From NCBI RefSeq assembly GCF_001580915.1, contig NZ_LHZQ01000199.1, positions 1 to 45,956 on the forward strand: a stretch of 45,956 bases of DNA. The letters are read 5' to 3'. The notes beneath the pieces were generated by a model, which saw nothing but the letters and a program-made list of their open reading frames with translations, ran no database searches and was not told where the DNA came from. Below, one piece after another: positions 1 through 9,300 of this stretch. This DNA is from Acetobacter tropicalis. Lineage in GTDB: Bacteria; Pseudomonadota; Alphaproteobacteria; Acetobacterales; Acetobacteraceae. The position numbers and the translations under genes were made by a program. How positions within the stretch are numbered: the first letter of the stretch is position 1; each line of letters begins with the position of its first letter.

Positions 1-77
1 CCAGTTCACGCGGGATGACCGTGTTAAACAGGTCTATATTCGGGGTGTGCCAGAAGCCCGAATGCTGCCCGCCGACC
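1..77. repeat. 77-bp inverted copy of part of the RND pump gene
   Basis: Bases 1-77 match the reverse complement of 7176-7252 at 76 of 77 positions. The one difference is at 42 (G here; T at 7211 on the plus strand, which would give A). Identity stops exactly at base 78, where tonB-like proline codons begin. The copied segment corresponds to about residues 757-782 of the pump protein at 6367-9522, and its pump frame is open across the junction. The sequence shows the duplication directly. That it is an assembly chimera at a contig end, rather than a real rearrangement, is inference. Confidence 0.9.
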
Positions 78-542
78 ATGACGGTCCCGCCGCCGCCGTA
101 CATTCCGCCGCCGAAGATTCAGCTGCCGCCGCCGCCAAACCCGCCGATCAAGCATGTTTCGCGTACGCCGCCCAAGCATCCTTCGCCGCCGCAGACCACT
201 ACGTCGCCGGCACCGCCTGTGACTGAACCTGCCTCAAAGGCGGCTCCGTCTGACTCACCGGACACGACGGCAGGCACGTCTCCGCTGAACAACGCCCGTC
301 CGGTCTATCCGCCGGATATGGAAGAAGAGAACATTGAAGGTCGTGTGACCGTTGCGTGTGACGTGGAAACCACGGGGATGACAAGCAACTGTTCCGTTCA
401 GTCCGTGCAGGGAGGTCAGTCCTTTGCTCAGGCCGCTCTCGATTACGTGCACAAGGCGCGTTATCGCCCGGCTACAAAGAACGGGCAGCCCGTCAAGGAG
501 CTTCACAAGGTGTATGTGATCAGGTTCAGACTGGATGACTGA
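15..542 (+). CDS. tonB: TonB-like energy transducer, 5' end chimeric or missing
   Basis: This is the periplasmic part of a TonB-family protein, which carries proton-motive energy from ExbB/ExbD to outer-membrane receptors. A proline-rich spacer (PPPPYIPPPK, then repeated Pro/Lys/Thr) covers about residues 22-70. A TonB C-terminal domain follows at about residues 94-175, with the typical entry ARPVYPPDM and the end ARYRPATKNGQPV...VYVIRFRL. The usual N-terminal cytoplasmic tail and single membrane helix are absent. Codons before base 78 come from the RND-derived duplicate (1-77) and are not TonB-like, so the nominal start at 15 is probably an artefact; the first genuine methionine codon is at 78. 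It lies 90 bases upstream of exbB on the same strand, as expected for a tonB-exbB-exbD operon. Family assignment is good; gene integrity is doubtful. Confidence 0.7.
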   Translation: MTVLNRSIFGVCQKPECCPPTMTVPPPPYIPPPKIQLPPPPNPPIKHVSRTPPKHPSPPQTTTSPAPPVTEPASKAAPSDSPDTTAGTSPLNNARPVYPPDMEEENIEGRVTVACDVETTGMTSNCSVQSVQGGQSFAQAALDYVHKARYRPATKNGQPVKELHKVYVIRFRLDD

Positions 543-575
543 TCCCGGCATTTAGCCGAATTACTGGAGATAACT

Positions 576-606
576 GCCTGGCGCCGGAAGGGTGCCGACG
601 CCAGGC
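576..606 (+). promoter_or_regulatory. Intercistronic hairpin before exbB
   Basis: GCCTGGCG at 576-583 pairs perfectly with CGCCAGGC at 599-606 around a 15-base loop. It sits between the tonB stop (542) and the exbB start (633) and has no T-run after it. An RNA-processing or stabilising stem, or a weak attenuator, is more likely than a terminator. Function is inferred only from position. Confidence 0.4.
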
Positions 607-632
607 CGCATAAGATAAGGATTTTAAGGTAC

Positions 633-1697
633 ATGATCAGACTGTCTCGTCTTCCAGTGTCGGGTCTCGCAGTTCCGGCTCTTGCGGTCATGCTGGGCAC
701 GGCGACACCGGTTCTGGCGCTGGCTCAGGATGCTTCAGCTCCTGCGGCCTCTGCTCCTTCCGCAACAGATTCCTCCACAACCCCGGCAGCTCCGGCTCCT
801 GAAGCCGCTTCTCCGGCTGCTCCTACCGATAGCGCAGCACCTGCAGCGCCCACGCCGGACGCCTCTGCGCCGGCTGCTGGCCCGGCCGCACCGGCTGCTG
901 ATGCACCTGCAGCCCCTGCAGCTGATACTCCCGCTGCACCGCCTGCTCCCGCCAGCAAGGAAGAAGCAAATCCTTACGGTCTGGGCGCTCTGTGGTCCAA
1001 CGGTGACATCATTGCCCGTGGCGTTCTGCTGATCATGCTGTGCATGTCTCTGGGCACCTGGTTCATCATGATCACCAAGTTCATTGAACAGGCCCGTCTG
1101 TTTGCTGCTGCGAAAGAAGCCACCAAAAACTTCTGGACCAAATCTTCCATTCAGGAAGGTGCCGCAGCTCTGAGCACGACATCTCCGTTCCGCTACATTG
1201 CTGACACCGGCATTGTTGCTGCTGAACATCACGAAGGCACGATGCAGGAATCCATCGACCTGAACAGCTGGACGTCTCTTTCCATCCAGCGTTCCGTGAA
1301 CAACATCCAGAACAGCCTGCAGAAAGGTCTCGCCTTCCTGGGGACTGTTGGTTCCACCTCTCCGTTCGTGGGTCTGTTTGGTACGGTTTGGGGTATTTAT
1401 CACGCTCTGACAGCTATCGGCATCGCCGGTCAGGCTTCTATTGACAAGGTTGCTGGCCCTGTTGGTGAATCCCTGATCATGACGGCTATTGGTCTGGCAA
1501 CTGCTGTTCCGGCCGTTCTGGGGTACAACCTGCTGGTTCGCCGTAACAAGGGTGCCATGGACAGCGTGCGCGACTTTGCTGCTGACCTTCAGTCCATCCT
1601 GATCGGTGGTGTGCGTCATGGTGCGGGACCAGAAAGCATTGTTGTCCGCGCTGATAACTCCCCCACGACTTCCACCGTCTCTAACCGGGTAGGCTAA
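633..1697 (+). CDS. exbB: ExbB/TolQ-type proton channel with long Ala/Pro-rich N-terminal extension
   Basis: ExbB forms the pentameric inner-membrane proton channel that works with ExbD to energise TonB. The protein has 354 residues, longer than the roughly 240 of classical ExbB. It opens with a signal-peptide-like stretch (MIRLSRLPVSGLAVPALAVM), continues with about 90 residues almost entirely of Ala, Pro, Ser, Thr and Asp, and then has the MotA/TolQ/ExbB domain from about residue 115. A first membrane helix (ARGVLLIMLCMSLGTWFIM) and the conserved C-terminal pair of helices are visible, including FVGLFGTVWGIYHAL and ESLIMTAIGLATAVPAVLGYN. Codon use is strongly biased to GCT, GGT, CGT and CTG, suggesting high expression. 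It is followed after 2 bases by exbD. Confidence 0.95.
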   Translation: MIRLSRLPVSGLAVPALAVMLGTATPVLALAQDASAPAASAPSATDSSTTPAAPAPEAASPAAPTDSAAPAAPTPDASAPAAGPAAPAADAPAAPAADTPAAPPAPASKEEANPYGLGALWSNGDIIARGVLLIMLCMSLGTWFIMITKFIEQARLFAAAKEATKNFWTKSSIQEGAAALSTTSPFRYIADTGIVAAEHHEGTMQESIDLNSWTSLSIQRSVNNIQNSLQKGLAFLGTVGSTSPFVGLFGTVWGIYHALTAIGIAGQASIDKVAGPVGESLIMTAIGLATAVPAVLGYNLLVRRNKGAMDSVRDFAADLQSILIGGVRHGAGPESIVVRADNSPTTSTVSNRVG

Positions 1698-1699
1698 TC

Positions 1700-2125
1700 A
1701 TGGGTATGTCTGTCGGAGACAGCGGGGGCGAAGACGACGTCGTATCTGCGATCAACACGACGCCCCTCGTTGATGTCATGCTGGTGTTGCTGATCATCTT
1801 TCTGATCACAATTCCGGTTGCAACCCACACGGTAAAAGTCAATTTGCCGAAGGATCTTAACCAGCCGACACAGACCAAAAACGGGAATGTCGTGCTTGCA
1901 GTGACGGAGAACGGACAGGCATACTGGGACGAAACGCCACTTAAAGGACGGGCCGACCTTATGGCCCGTCTGGAAAAGATTGCCGTCATGCAGCCCCAGC
2001 CGCAGATCCAGATCCGTGGGGATACAAAGTCCCGTTACGAATCTGTCGGCAAGCTGGTGGCCGCCTGTCAGGAAGCCGGTATTGCGCATATCGACTTTAT
2101 TACCGAGAAGCCGAAAGACGGCTGA
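1700..2125 (+). CDS. exbD: ExbD biopolymer transport protein, first copy
   Basis: ExbD is the single-pass partner of ExbB. At 141 residues it has the normal family length. A short cytoplasmic N-terminus leads to INTTPLVDVMLVLLIIFLIT, in which the Asp of LVDVML is the conserved membrane aspartate that takes part in proton transfer. A periplasmic domain follows, ending AHIDFITEKPKDG. The start lies 2 bases after the exbB stop, so translation is probably coupled. A second, diverged exbD follows at 2248. Confidence 0.95.
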   Translation: MGMSVGDSGGEDDVVSAINTTPLVDVMLVLLIIFLITIPVATHTVKVNLPKDLNQPTQTKNGNVVLAVTENGQAYWDETPLKGRADLMARLEKIAVMQPQPQIQIRGDTKSRYESVGKLVAACQEAGIAHIDFITEKPKDG

Positions 2126-2139
2126 TCACATCAGAAAAT

Positions 2140-2169
2140 TCCGTTACTTCTTTTGGGAGGGGTAACGGA
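2140..2169 (+). promoter_or_regulatory. Intercistronic hairpin between the exbD copies
   Basis: TCCGTTAC at 2140-2147 pairs perfectly with GTAACGGA at 2162-2169 around a 14-base loop. It falls in the 122-base gap between the two exbD genes and lacks a T-run. It may adjust stability or stoichiometry of the distal message, which is inference. Confidence 0.35.
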
Positions 2170-2247
2170 GCATCTGCCCTTTTATTCTGCGTCCGTCTGG
2201 GTTCGGACCGTGTCGCGGAACCAGAGTTTGTAAGAGAGTGACAGCCC

Positions 2248-2688
2248 ATGGGCATGAATGTCGGATCGGAAAGCACGACGGAAGACGAAGGCATTGTCGA
2301 TATCAACACCACGCCGTTGATCGACGTGATGCTGGTTCTGCTGATCATGCTTATCATCACAATTCCGTTGCAGACCCAGGCCGTTTCCATTGATCTGCCG
2401 CAAGGTAACCCGCCGCCTTCAACGCAGGAAACGCCGGTGGTGACGCTTGCCGTTGATTTCGACAACACGATTACATGGAATGGCCAGCCCCTTTCCGGGG
2501 AAGATGATCTTCAGGCTCACCTGCGCGAAGCCGCGAGTGGTCCGGCTGATCAGCAGCCAGAAGTCCATCTGCAGCCAAACCGTCTGGCGGATTACAAAAC
2601 GGTGGTGCATGTTATGGCTGATGCCCAGCGGCTTGGTGTGACCAAGCTTGGTATTGTCGGGCAAGAGCAGTTTGCAGAAGGACAGTAA
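2248..2688 (+). CDS. exbD: ExbD biopolymer transport protein, second copy
   Basis: This is a second ExbD of 146 residues. It shares with the first copy the short N-terminus MGMxVG and the membrane helix DINTTPLIDVMLVLLIMLII with the conserved proton-carrying Asp. The periplasmic part differs (NPPPSTQETPVVTLAVDFDN). Two ExbD paralogues beside one ExbB are common in alphaproteobacteria and may form mixed complexes; that they do so here is inference. The gene ends 4 bases before the start of the downstream TPR gene. Confidence 0.94.
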   Translation: MGMNVGSESTTEDEGIVDINTTPLIDVMLVLLIMLIITIPLQTQAVSIDLPQGNPPPSTQETPVVTLAVDFDNTITWNGQPLSGEDDLQAHLREAASGPADQQPEVHLQPNRLADYKTVVHVMADAQRLGVTKLGIVGQEQFAEGQ

Positions 2689-2692
2689 CTTA

Positions 2693-3928
2693 ATGTCTTC
2701 CCATCTTTTACGCATCTCGCTGTTTGCCAGCGTGGCATTCGCGTTTGCCCAGCCCTTGGCTCATGCAGCCGATACTCTGGGAGCGGATGTAGGCAAGGCG
2801 CTCACGCAGGCGCAAAGTGCGCTTGCAGCCCATAACTACCCCAAAGCCATGGCGGCGGTAGATGCGGCGGATGCTGTAAAAAGCAAGAGTGATTACGAGT
2901 CCTACACCATTACCCAGATGCGTGCCGCAGTGGCCACGCAGGCTGGGAATTTGGATGCCGCTACGGCAGCGTATGACAAGCTGATAGCCTCCCCCCGCAC
3001 GCCCAAGGACACCAAGCACCAGATGCTGATGTCTGAAGCCACCATGGCTTATACAGCCAAGGACTACCCCCGTGCGGTCAAGGCTATTGAACGCTACCAG
3101 AAGGAAGTCGGCCCCAACGCAACCATGGGTACGCTTCTGGCACAGTCCTATTACCTTCAGAAAGATTACCCGAACACGGTACGGGTGCTGAAGGAACAGA
3201 TTGACGCGGAAGTCAAAGCCAAGAAGGCTCCGGCTGAATCCCAGTTGCAGATGCTTGCGGCCAGTGCCTCTGCCATGAAGGATTCTACCACCAGCACGCA
3301 TGCTTATGTTCTGCTGGCCACGTATTACCCCAAAAAGGAATACTGGGATCTTCTGCTGCACGAACTGATTGTGAATGCAAAGATTCCACCGGCTCTTCAG
3401 CTTGATGTGTATCGCATCCGTTTGGCCGCAGGGAATGTGACCCAGTCCCGTGATTTCATGGAAATGACGGAAATTGCCATGCAGAATGGCATGCCGCAGT
3501 TGGCACTGGACCTGATGAACGATGGTTACAAAGCCAATGTGCTGGGGCAGGGAGCAGAAGCCCCGCGTCAGGCGCGCCTGAAAGCGCTGGTTGAAAAAAC
3601 GGTAGCGGACAAGAAAGCCTCCGTTGCTGCGGATGAAGCTGCGGCCCTTAAGGCCAAAACAGGCGATGATCTGCTGAAGGTTGGCTATAACTACGTCACA
3701 TTCGGGCAGGTTGATAAAGGCCTTGATTTGATGCAGCAGGCTATTACCAAAGGTATGTCGGATGTGAATATCGCCCGCCTGCACCTTGGTCTGGCGCAGA
3801 TGCAGGCTGGGAAGAAAGACGCTGCTATCGCCACACTGAAGACAGTGGACGGGGATACGGGCGCTCATGATATTGCCCAGCTTTGGGTGCTGAAGCTCTC
3901 TCCGGCTCCGGTTGCTGCCAAAAAATAA
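2693..3928 (+). CDS. Exported TPR-repeat protein of the exb operon
   Basis: The protein has 411 residues from ATG 2693, chosen because it is preceded by AGAAGGA and immediately begins a clear signal peptide (MSSHLLRISLFASVAFAFAQ, cleavage expected after AHA). The mature part is alanine-rich and helical, with repeated tetratricopeptide-like units such as ALAAHNYPKAMAAVDAADAV, AKDYPRAVKAIERYQKEVG and LQKDYPNTVRVLKEQID, and a last repeat near the C-terminus (VDKGLDLMQQAITKGM). A periplasmic scaffolding role with the TonB-ExbBD complex is inferred from operon position and export. No enzyme motif is seen. A longer start at 2648 inside exbD is possible but would bury the signal peptide. Confidence 0.85.
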   Translation: MSSHLLRISLFASVAFAFAQPLAHAADTLGADVGKALTQAQSALAAHNYPKAMAAVDAADAVKSKSDYESYTITQMRAAVATQAGNLDAATAAYDKLIASPRTPKDTKHQMLMSEATMAYTAKDYPRAVKAIERYQKEVGPNATMGTLLAQSYYLQKDYPNTVRVLKEQIDAEVKAKKAPAESQLQMLAASASAMKDSTTSTHAYVLLATYYPKKEYWDLLLHELIVNAKIPPALQLDVYRIRLAAGNVTQSRDFMEMTEIAMQNGMPQLALDLMNDGYKANVLGQGAEAPRQARLKALVEKTVADKKASVAADEAAALKAKTGDDLLKVGYNYVTFGQVDKGLDLMQQAITKGMSDVNIARLHLGLAQMQAGKKDAAIATLKTVDGDTGAHDIAQLWVLKLSPAPVAAKK

Positions 3929-3955
3929 AAGGCGTTCTGGCGAACATGCCGCAGG

Positions 3956-3983
3956 AAAAGGTCGTCTCAGACGGCCTTTTTTT
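3956..3983 (+). terminator. Rho-independent terminator of the exb operon
   Basis: AAAAGGTCGT (3956-3965) pairs with ACGGCCTTTT (3971-3980) around the loop CTCAG, with one G-T pair, and is followed by further T residues. It lies 28 bases after the TPR gene. Confidence 0.85.
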
Positions 3984-4015
3984 GTATCAGTATTCTATCT
4001 GAATTTAGAGAAACC

Positions 4016-4543
4016 ATGGGTAGTGCTTCTTTCTCCGTTCGGTTGGCTCGGCAGGAAGACGTGCCGAAATTGCCTGTTATTGAACGGTCTGCCGCGCAAC
4101 TCTTCCGTCAGCTTCCGGCTTTGGCTTTTCTGGCGGAAGACGGGGCAAGCCTTTCAGAGGCCCAGCACACGGCCTGCATTGTTCAAGGACTGTGCTGGGT
4201 GGGCGTGGAGAGTGCAGGAAAGCCCTGTGGTTTTTTAAGCGCGGAACAGCAGGGGGCTGACCTGCATATTCTCGAAGTCTCGGTAGAAATAAGGGCCCAG
4301 GGAGCCGGGCTTGGACGAGCTCTCATTCAGCACGCTTGTGCAGAAGCCAAAGCACGCGGTATGGCGCGGGTTACCTTGACAACCTTCCGCTCCGCACCAT
4401 GGAACCGGCCTTTTTATGAGCGCCTTGGGTTTTGCGTCGTGTCGTCGGCTAAGAATGAAACCCGTTTGACAGAGACTGTGCGGCAGGAGGAAATCTCTGG
4501 ACTGCCCCCTGGTTCTCGGTGCGCCATGGTCAAAATGGTTTAA
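4016..4543 (+). CDS. GNAT-family N-acetyltransferase
   Basis: The protein has 175 residues and is probably a cytosolic acetyl-CoA-dependent N-acetyltransferase with unknown substrate. The fold's motif A is clear at about residues 82-105: LHILEVSVEIRAQGAGLGRA, containing the Q/RxxGxG/A acetyl-CoA pyrophosphate loop (RAQGAGLG). The later PWNRPFYERLGF is the usual motif B region. It starts 32 bases after the exb terminator and so is a separate unit, and it faces the converging efflux operon. Start 4016 agrees with the domain beginning at once (SFSVRLARQEDVPKL). Confidence 0.88.
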   Translation: MGSASFSVRLARQEDVPKLPVIERSAAQLFRQLPALAFLAEDGASLSEAQHTACIVQGLCWVGVESAGKPCGFLSAEQQGADLHILEVSVEIRAQGAGLGRALIQHACAEAKARGMARVTLTTFRSAPWNRPFYERLGFCVVSSAKNETRLTETVRQEEISGLPPGSRCAMVKMV

Positions 4544-4751
4544 ACCCGGAAGGGTTGGAAAACATCCTCCGTCACGTCAGACCCATAATCCAGTGATACT
4601 GCTTGTGGCAGAAAGGGGCGGAGAGAGTTTTTTGAACCCTCCACCTGTCAGGAAAGATGTTCTGACACACCGACCTGATTGATCTGGGATGTTTTTGGTC
4701 AGGTGCAGGCTGTGTATCTGACGGCACTTAGCCGCTCACATAGCGCCGTAG

Positions 4752-4798
4752 CCGTTCCTCACCGCAGCCTAGATCAGGAATGCGGATATGAGGAACGG
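4752..4798. terminator. Strong hairpin between convergent GNAT and efflux genes
   Basis: CCGTTCCTCA (4752-4761) pairs with TGAGGAACGG (4789-4798), and the inner CCGCA (4762-4766) pairs with TGCGG (4781-4785). A 3-base bulge (86-88) separates the two helices and a 14-base loop closes them. On the plus strand it runs into TTTTGG. A bidirectional transcription stop between converging genes is the simplest reading; the loop is long and the T-run short, so this is not certain. A second perfect 9-bp stem, CAGCCTGTC/GACAGGCTG (4819-4841), overlaps the stop codon of the outer-membrane gene. Confidence 0.5.
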
Positions 4799-4817
4799 TT
4801 TTGGTGTAAGGCGTGTA

Positions 4818-6362
4818 TCAGCCTGTCTGAGAGACAGGCTGGCGCGCAACCGGAACGGGGGATTTTGGAGGAAGGGTGTGCTCCTTCCATCCTCCACCCA
4901 ACGCCCGGTAGATGGTAATCAGATTCTGGTAGTTGGAAACGGCAACCATGATCTGGACCTGCTGGGCCTGCAGGTAGGAACGCTGAGAGTCCAGTGTGGT
5001 GAGGTAGGAGTCCGTTCCGGCATCATACCGCATCTTGGCCAGCCGGAAGGCATCAGCAGAGGATGTGACCAGATCATCCACCTGTTTTTTCTCATCCAGA
5101 TAGGCTTCTCGGGCAGCGAGCGCATCTGCCACTTCCCTGAAGGCCGACTGCACGGTTTTCTCGTAGGAGGCGATTTTCCCATCCCGCCGTGCCTTGGACG
5201 CTTTCAGGTTTCCGCTGTTCATGCCCCATGTCCAGAGCGGGATCTGAAGTTGCGGATTAAGGCCCCATGTTGTGGCGGCGGATGTGAAAAGCTGATGGAA
5301 CTGAAGGCTGGAAATGCCATCATTGGCGGTAAGCGTCAGGCGCGGGAAGAAGGCAGCTCGTGCTGCGCCAATATCCGCCTGTGCCGCCAGCAGATCGTGC
5401 TCTGCTCCTACAATATCCGGTCGGCGAGTTAGTAGATCAGATGGCACACCTGCGGGCAGATCGGCCAGAATGGTTTGCTGCCCTAAAGGTTGTGGTGGTG
5501 GCAGGTTGGCGGGAATAGGTGCGCCAATCAGCAGCGTGATCAGGTTTTCATCCTGCGCCACCTTGCGGCGGGAATCAGCGCGCAGGGCAGCGCTCTGCTG
5601 CACCTGTGTTTCCGCTTGCCGCACCGTCAGCAGGTTGGCTTCACCATGGTTGTATTTTTCGCGCGTCAGGTTGAGCGTTTCCTGCTGCGTGGTCAGCGTA
5701 TTATCCGCCACGGCCAGCGTTTCCTTGTCCCCCAGCCAGGTGACATAGGCTGTTGCCACCTGCGAGACGATGCTGATCAGCATGCCCCGCAGGTTGGCCT
5801 GTTCGGACAATGCTTTTTCAGCAGATTCCCGCGTCAGGCTGCGGATACGGCCAAACAGGTCAATCTCGTAGGAAGAAAACCCGATTCCTCCCTGATAATA
5901 ACGGAACGGATCACGCGCCAGGCTCATGCCGGATTTTTCAGAGCTTTCTGACCCCAGCCCCGGCGCAAAGCTCAGCCCTGCGGCATCGGATGGAGCCTGA
6001 TACATTGGCCCGCCGGATGCGCTGATGGTGGGGAACAGGCCAGCGTGCTGAACGTCGTACTGGCCCTGTGCTTCGGCAATATTGGCCGCAGCGACACGCA
6101 GATCGCGGTTTTCACGAATGGCGATTGCAATGAGCGCCTTCAGGCGTGGGTCGGTGAAGAAATCATTCCAACCGATATCGTACGCGGCCTGTTGCAGCTT
6201 GGGATTGCCCGTATTCTGGTAGGCAGGCCAGGTGGTGGCCAGCGGGGGGGCTGGCCGTTTGTATTTGGGGATCATGGTGCACCCCGAAAGCACGCCTGTC
6301 GCCAAAGCGAGGGACAGGGCGCGGAAGCGGAGCGGACGCGGAGAGGAAGAAAATGCGGACAT
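4818..6362 (-). CDS. oprM: RND efflux outer-membrane lipoprotein, NodT/OprM family
   Basis: This is the outer-membrane channel of the tripartite pump, 514 residues from ATG 6362. That start gives a lipoprotein signal, MSAFSSSPRPLRFRALSLAL, then LSGC with the lipidated Cys at residue 28. The longer in-frame start at 6473 would overlap the pump gene and is rejected. Two OEP (TolC-like) repeats are seen: NPKLQQAAYDIGWNDFFTDPRLKALIAIAI and later DLLTRRPDIVGAEHDLLAAQADIGAARAAF, the second being a hallmark of NodT-type proteins. It begins 4 bases after the pump stop, so the three pump genes form one transcript. The gene symbol marks the family, not a proven orthologue. Confidence 0.93.
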   Translation of the reverse strand: MSAFSSSPRPLRFRALSLALATGVLSGCTMIPKYKRPAPPLATTWPAYQNTGNPKLQQAAYDIGWNDFFTDPRLKALIAIAIRENRDLRVAAANIAEAQGQYDVQHAGLFPTISASGGPMYQAPSDAAGLSFAPGLGSESSEKSGMSLARDPFRYYQGGIGFSSYEIDLFGRIRSLTRESAEKALSEQANLRGMLISIVSQVATAYVTWLGDKETLAVADNTLTTQQETLNLTREKYNHGEANLLTVRQAETQVQQSAALRADSRRKVAQDENLITLLIGAPIPANLPPPQPLGQQTILADLPAGVPSDLLTRRPDIVGAEHDLLAAQADIGAARAAFFPRLTLTANDGISSLQFHQLFTSAATTWGLNPQLQIPLWTWGMNSGNLKASKARRDGKIASYEKTVQSAFREVADALAAREAYLDEKKQVDDLVTSSADAFRLAKMRYDAGTDSYLTTLDSQRSYLQAQQVQIMVAVSNYQNLITIYRALGGGWKEHTLPPKSPVPVARQPVSQTG

Positions 6363-6366
6363 GCGT

Positions 6367-9300
6367 TTATTCGCTTCCGATAGCGTTGGAGGCGGGTGAG
6401 GGCTGTTCCTGCCGTTCGCTGATGCGTCTGACACGGAAGAGGCGCAGAACCCCGACAAAAAAGACCGGCACAAAATAGACAGCCAGCAGCGTTGCCGTGG
6501 CCATACCGCCTACTACGGCCGTGCCGATGGCAATACGGGAGGCTGAGCCAGCGCCAGAGGCAATGGCCAGCGGGAACACACCCACCACAAAGGCGATGGA
6601 GGTCATCAGAATAGGACGCAGGCGTTCGCGTGCGGCGGTCTGCACGGCATCTTCAAGAGATTGCCCTTGTTCAAAGCCCGCTTTTGCGAACTCCACAATC
6701 AGGATGGCGTTTTTCACCGCCAGCCCAACGGTGGTCAGCAGTCCAACCTGAAAATACACATCATTATCCATGCCGCGCAGGAGGGTCGCTGCAATGGCTC
6801 CCAGAACGCCCAGCGGCACCACCAGAATAACCGCCAGCGGAATGGCCCAGCTTTCATACAGGGCCGCAAGGCACAGCAGAATGACAACCGCCGCCAGCGC
6901 ATAAAGCGGGCCGGTGGAGGAACCGGAGGCAATCTGTTCAAAAGAAAGGCCGGTCCATTCATAACCAATGCCAGAGGGTAGTTTTTTCAGAATATCCTGA
7001 ATGGCGGTAATGGAATCGCCTGAACTGTAACCGGCTGCTGGCTGTCCGAGAATTTCAAAGGCGTTCAGGCCGTTGTAGTTCTCAACTTTCTGCGGACCGA
7101 CAATCCAGTGTCCGCTGATAAAGGCGTTCAGAGGCGTAAGCGTGTTCAGCGCGTTGCGGATGTACCATTTATTCAGGTCGGCGGGCAGCATTCGGGCTTC
7201 TGGCACACCCTGAATATAGACCTGTTTAACACGGTCATCCCGCGTGAACTGGTTGACGTAGATGGAGCCTAGAGCCCCTTCAATGGTGCTGTTGATATCA
7301 TCAATGGTAATGCCAAGTGCATTGGCTTTTTCCCGGTCGATATCAAGATGATACTGCGAGGCATCTTCCATGCCGTTGGGGCGCACGGCCATCAGGCGCT
7401 TGTCCTGAGCTGCCAGACCCAGCACCATGTTCCGGGCGTCCAGCAGTTTCTGGTGCCCCAGATGCCCGCGATCTTCCAGTTCAAGGTCAAAGCCGGTGGC
7501 GTTGCCCAGTTCCAGCACGGCAGGCGGGTTGATGGCAAAGATCTGCGCCTTCGGGTTGAACCAGAAGTGCATCATGATGCGGTTGGCAATGGCGGAAGAT
7601 GTCTGCCCGGCACCCGTGCGCAGCTTCCAGTCTTTCAACCGGATGAAGAACGCACCAGAGTTCTGGCCCTGCCCGGCAAAGTTGAAGCCGTTCATGGAAT
7701 AGACGGATTCTACCAGACTACCTTCTGTCTTGAGAATGTAATCAGCAATTTCACGGTTCATGGCCTCGGTCTGTTCCATGGGCGTATTGGGCGGCATGGT
7801 GACCTGACCAAAAATGAGCCCCTGATCTTCATCCGGCAGGAAGCCTGATGGCAGTTTCATGAACAGGAAAACAGCCAGACCGGTGATGAGCGCAAACCCG
7901 ATGAGCGAGAGCGCCATCCGGCTGATCAGGAACTGCACCCCGTGCAGGTAACCATTGGTCAGCTTATGGAAAGTGCGGTTGAACCAGCCAGCCGGCCCGG
8001 TGGTTTTTTCGTGCGTGCCGGGTTTGAGCATGGTGGCGCACAGGGCAGGAGTCAGCACCATGGCCACCAGCACGGAGAGCCACATGGCTGCAACAATGGT
8101 GACAGAGAACTGCCGGTAGATCACACCCACGGAGCCGGAGAATGCTGCCATAGGCAGGAACACGGCGCTGAGTACCAGCACAATGCCCACCAGAGCACCG
8201 GAGATTTCATCCATGGAAACGCGGGAGGCTTCAACCGGAGAGAGTTTTTTCTCCGTCATTACGCGTTCCACATTTTCCACCACCACAATGGCGTCATCCA
8301 CTAGCAGGCCCACGGCCAGCACCATGGCCAGCATGGTCAGGGTGTTTATGGAATACCCAAACAGTTCCAGCAGACCGAACGTACCCAGCAGCACAACAGG
8401 CACCGCAATTGTGGGAATAAGCGTGGCCCGGAAATTCTGCAGGAAAATCAGCATCACCAGGAACACCAGCCCAATGGCTTCCAGCAGCGTGATGACCACT
8501 TCTTCAATAGAAAGCGTAATAAAGGGCTGCGTATCCAGCGGGTAAACAGTTTTCAGACCCGGCGGGAAAAATTTTTCCAACTGGGTGATCTGCGCGCGCA
8601 CTACGGCTTCGGTTGAAATCTGGTTTGCGCCGGGGGCGAGTTTCAGCGCCATGCCGGAGGCCGGCATGTTGTTGTAGAAGGAGTTGGTGTTGTAGGTCTG
8701 TGGGCCCAGTTCAACCTTCGCAATATCACTGATACGCACCTGAGAACCGTCAGGCTGGACTTTCAGGATGATCTTGCGAAACTCTTCTGGTGAGGTCAGT
8801 CGCGTCGGGCCGATAATGGTGGCATCCAGCCGGATACCCTTGCTGGCCGGAAGACCGCCCAGTTCACCGGAAGAAATCTGGATGTTCTGGTTCTGAATGG
8901 CTGCCTGAACATCCTTCACCGTCAGCCCGTAGCTAAACAGTTTGCCGGGGTCCATCCAGATGCGCATGGCGTATTCGGACCCGAACAGCGTGTGATCACC
9001 CACGCCCGTTACACGGCTGAGGGGGTCAGAGATGTTGGAGGCCACATAATCGGCAATATCCGCGCCGCTCATGCTGCCATCAGTGGAAATGAAGGCCAGC
9101 ACCATCATGAAGTTCTTGACGGCTTTGGTGATGCTGAGGCCCTGAGCCGTGACTTCCGTTGGCAGTTTGGGTTGGGCAAGCTGAAGCTTGTTCTGCACCT
9201 GCACCTGCGCAATGTCCGGGTTGGTACCCTGTGCGAAGGTGAGGTCAATTTCCATCTGGCCAGAGGCGTAAGACTGCGCGGAAATATATTCCAGATGGTC

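Noticed and set aside
725..958. Ala/Gly-rich minus-strand ORF
   Set aside because: A shadow of the Ala/Pro repeat region of exbB, caused by repetitive codons.
2248..2688. Second exbD as a recent tandem duplication
   Set aside because: Only the membrane-helix region is alike and third positions differ widely, so this is an old paralogue, not a recent repeat.
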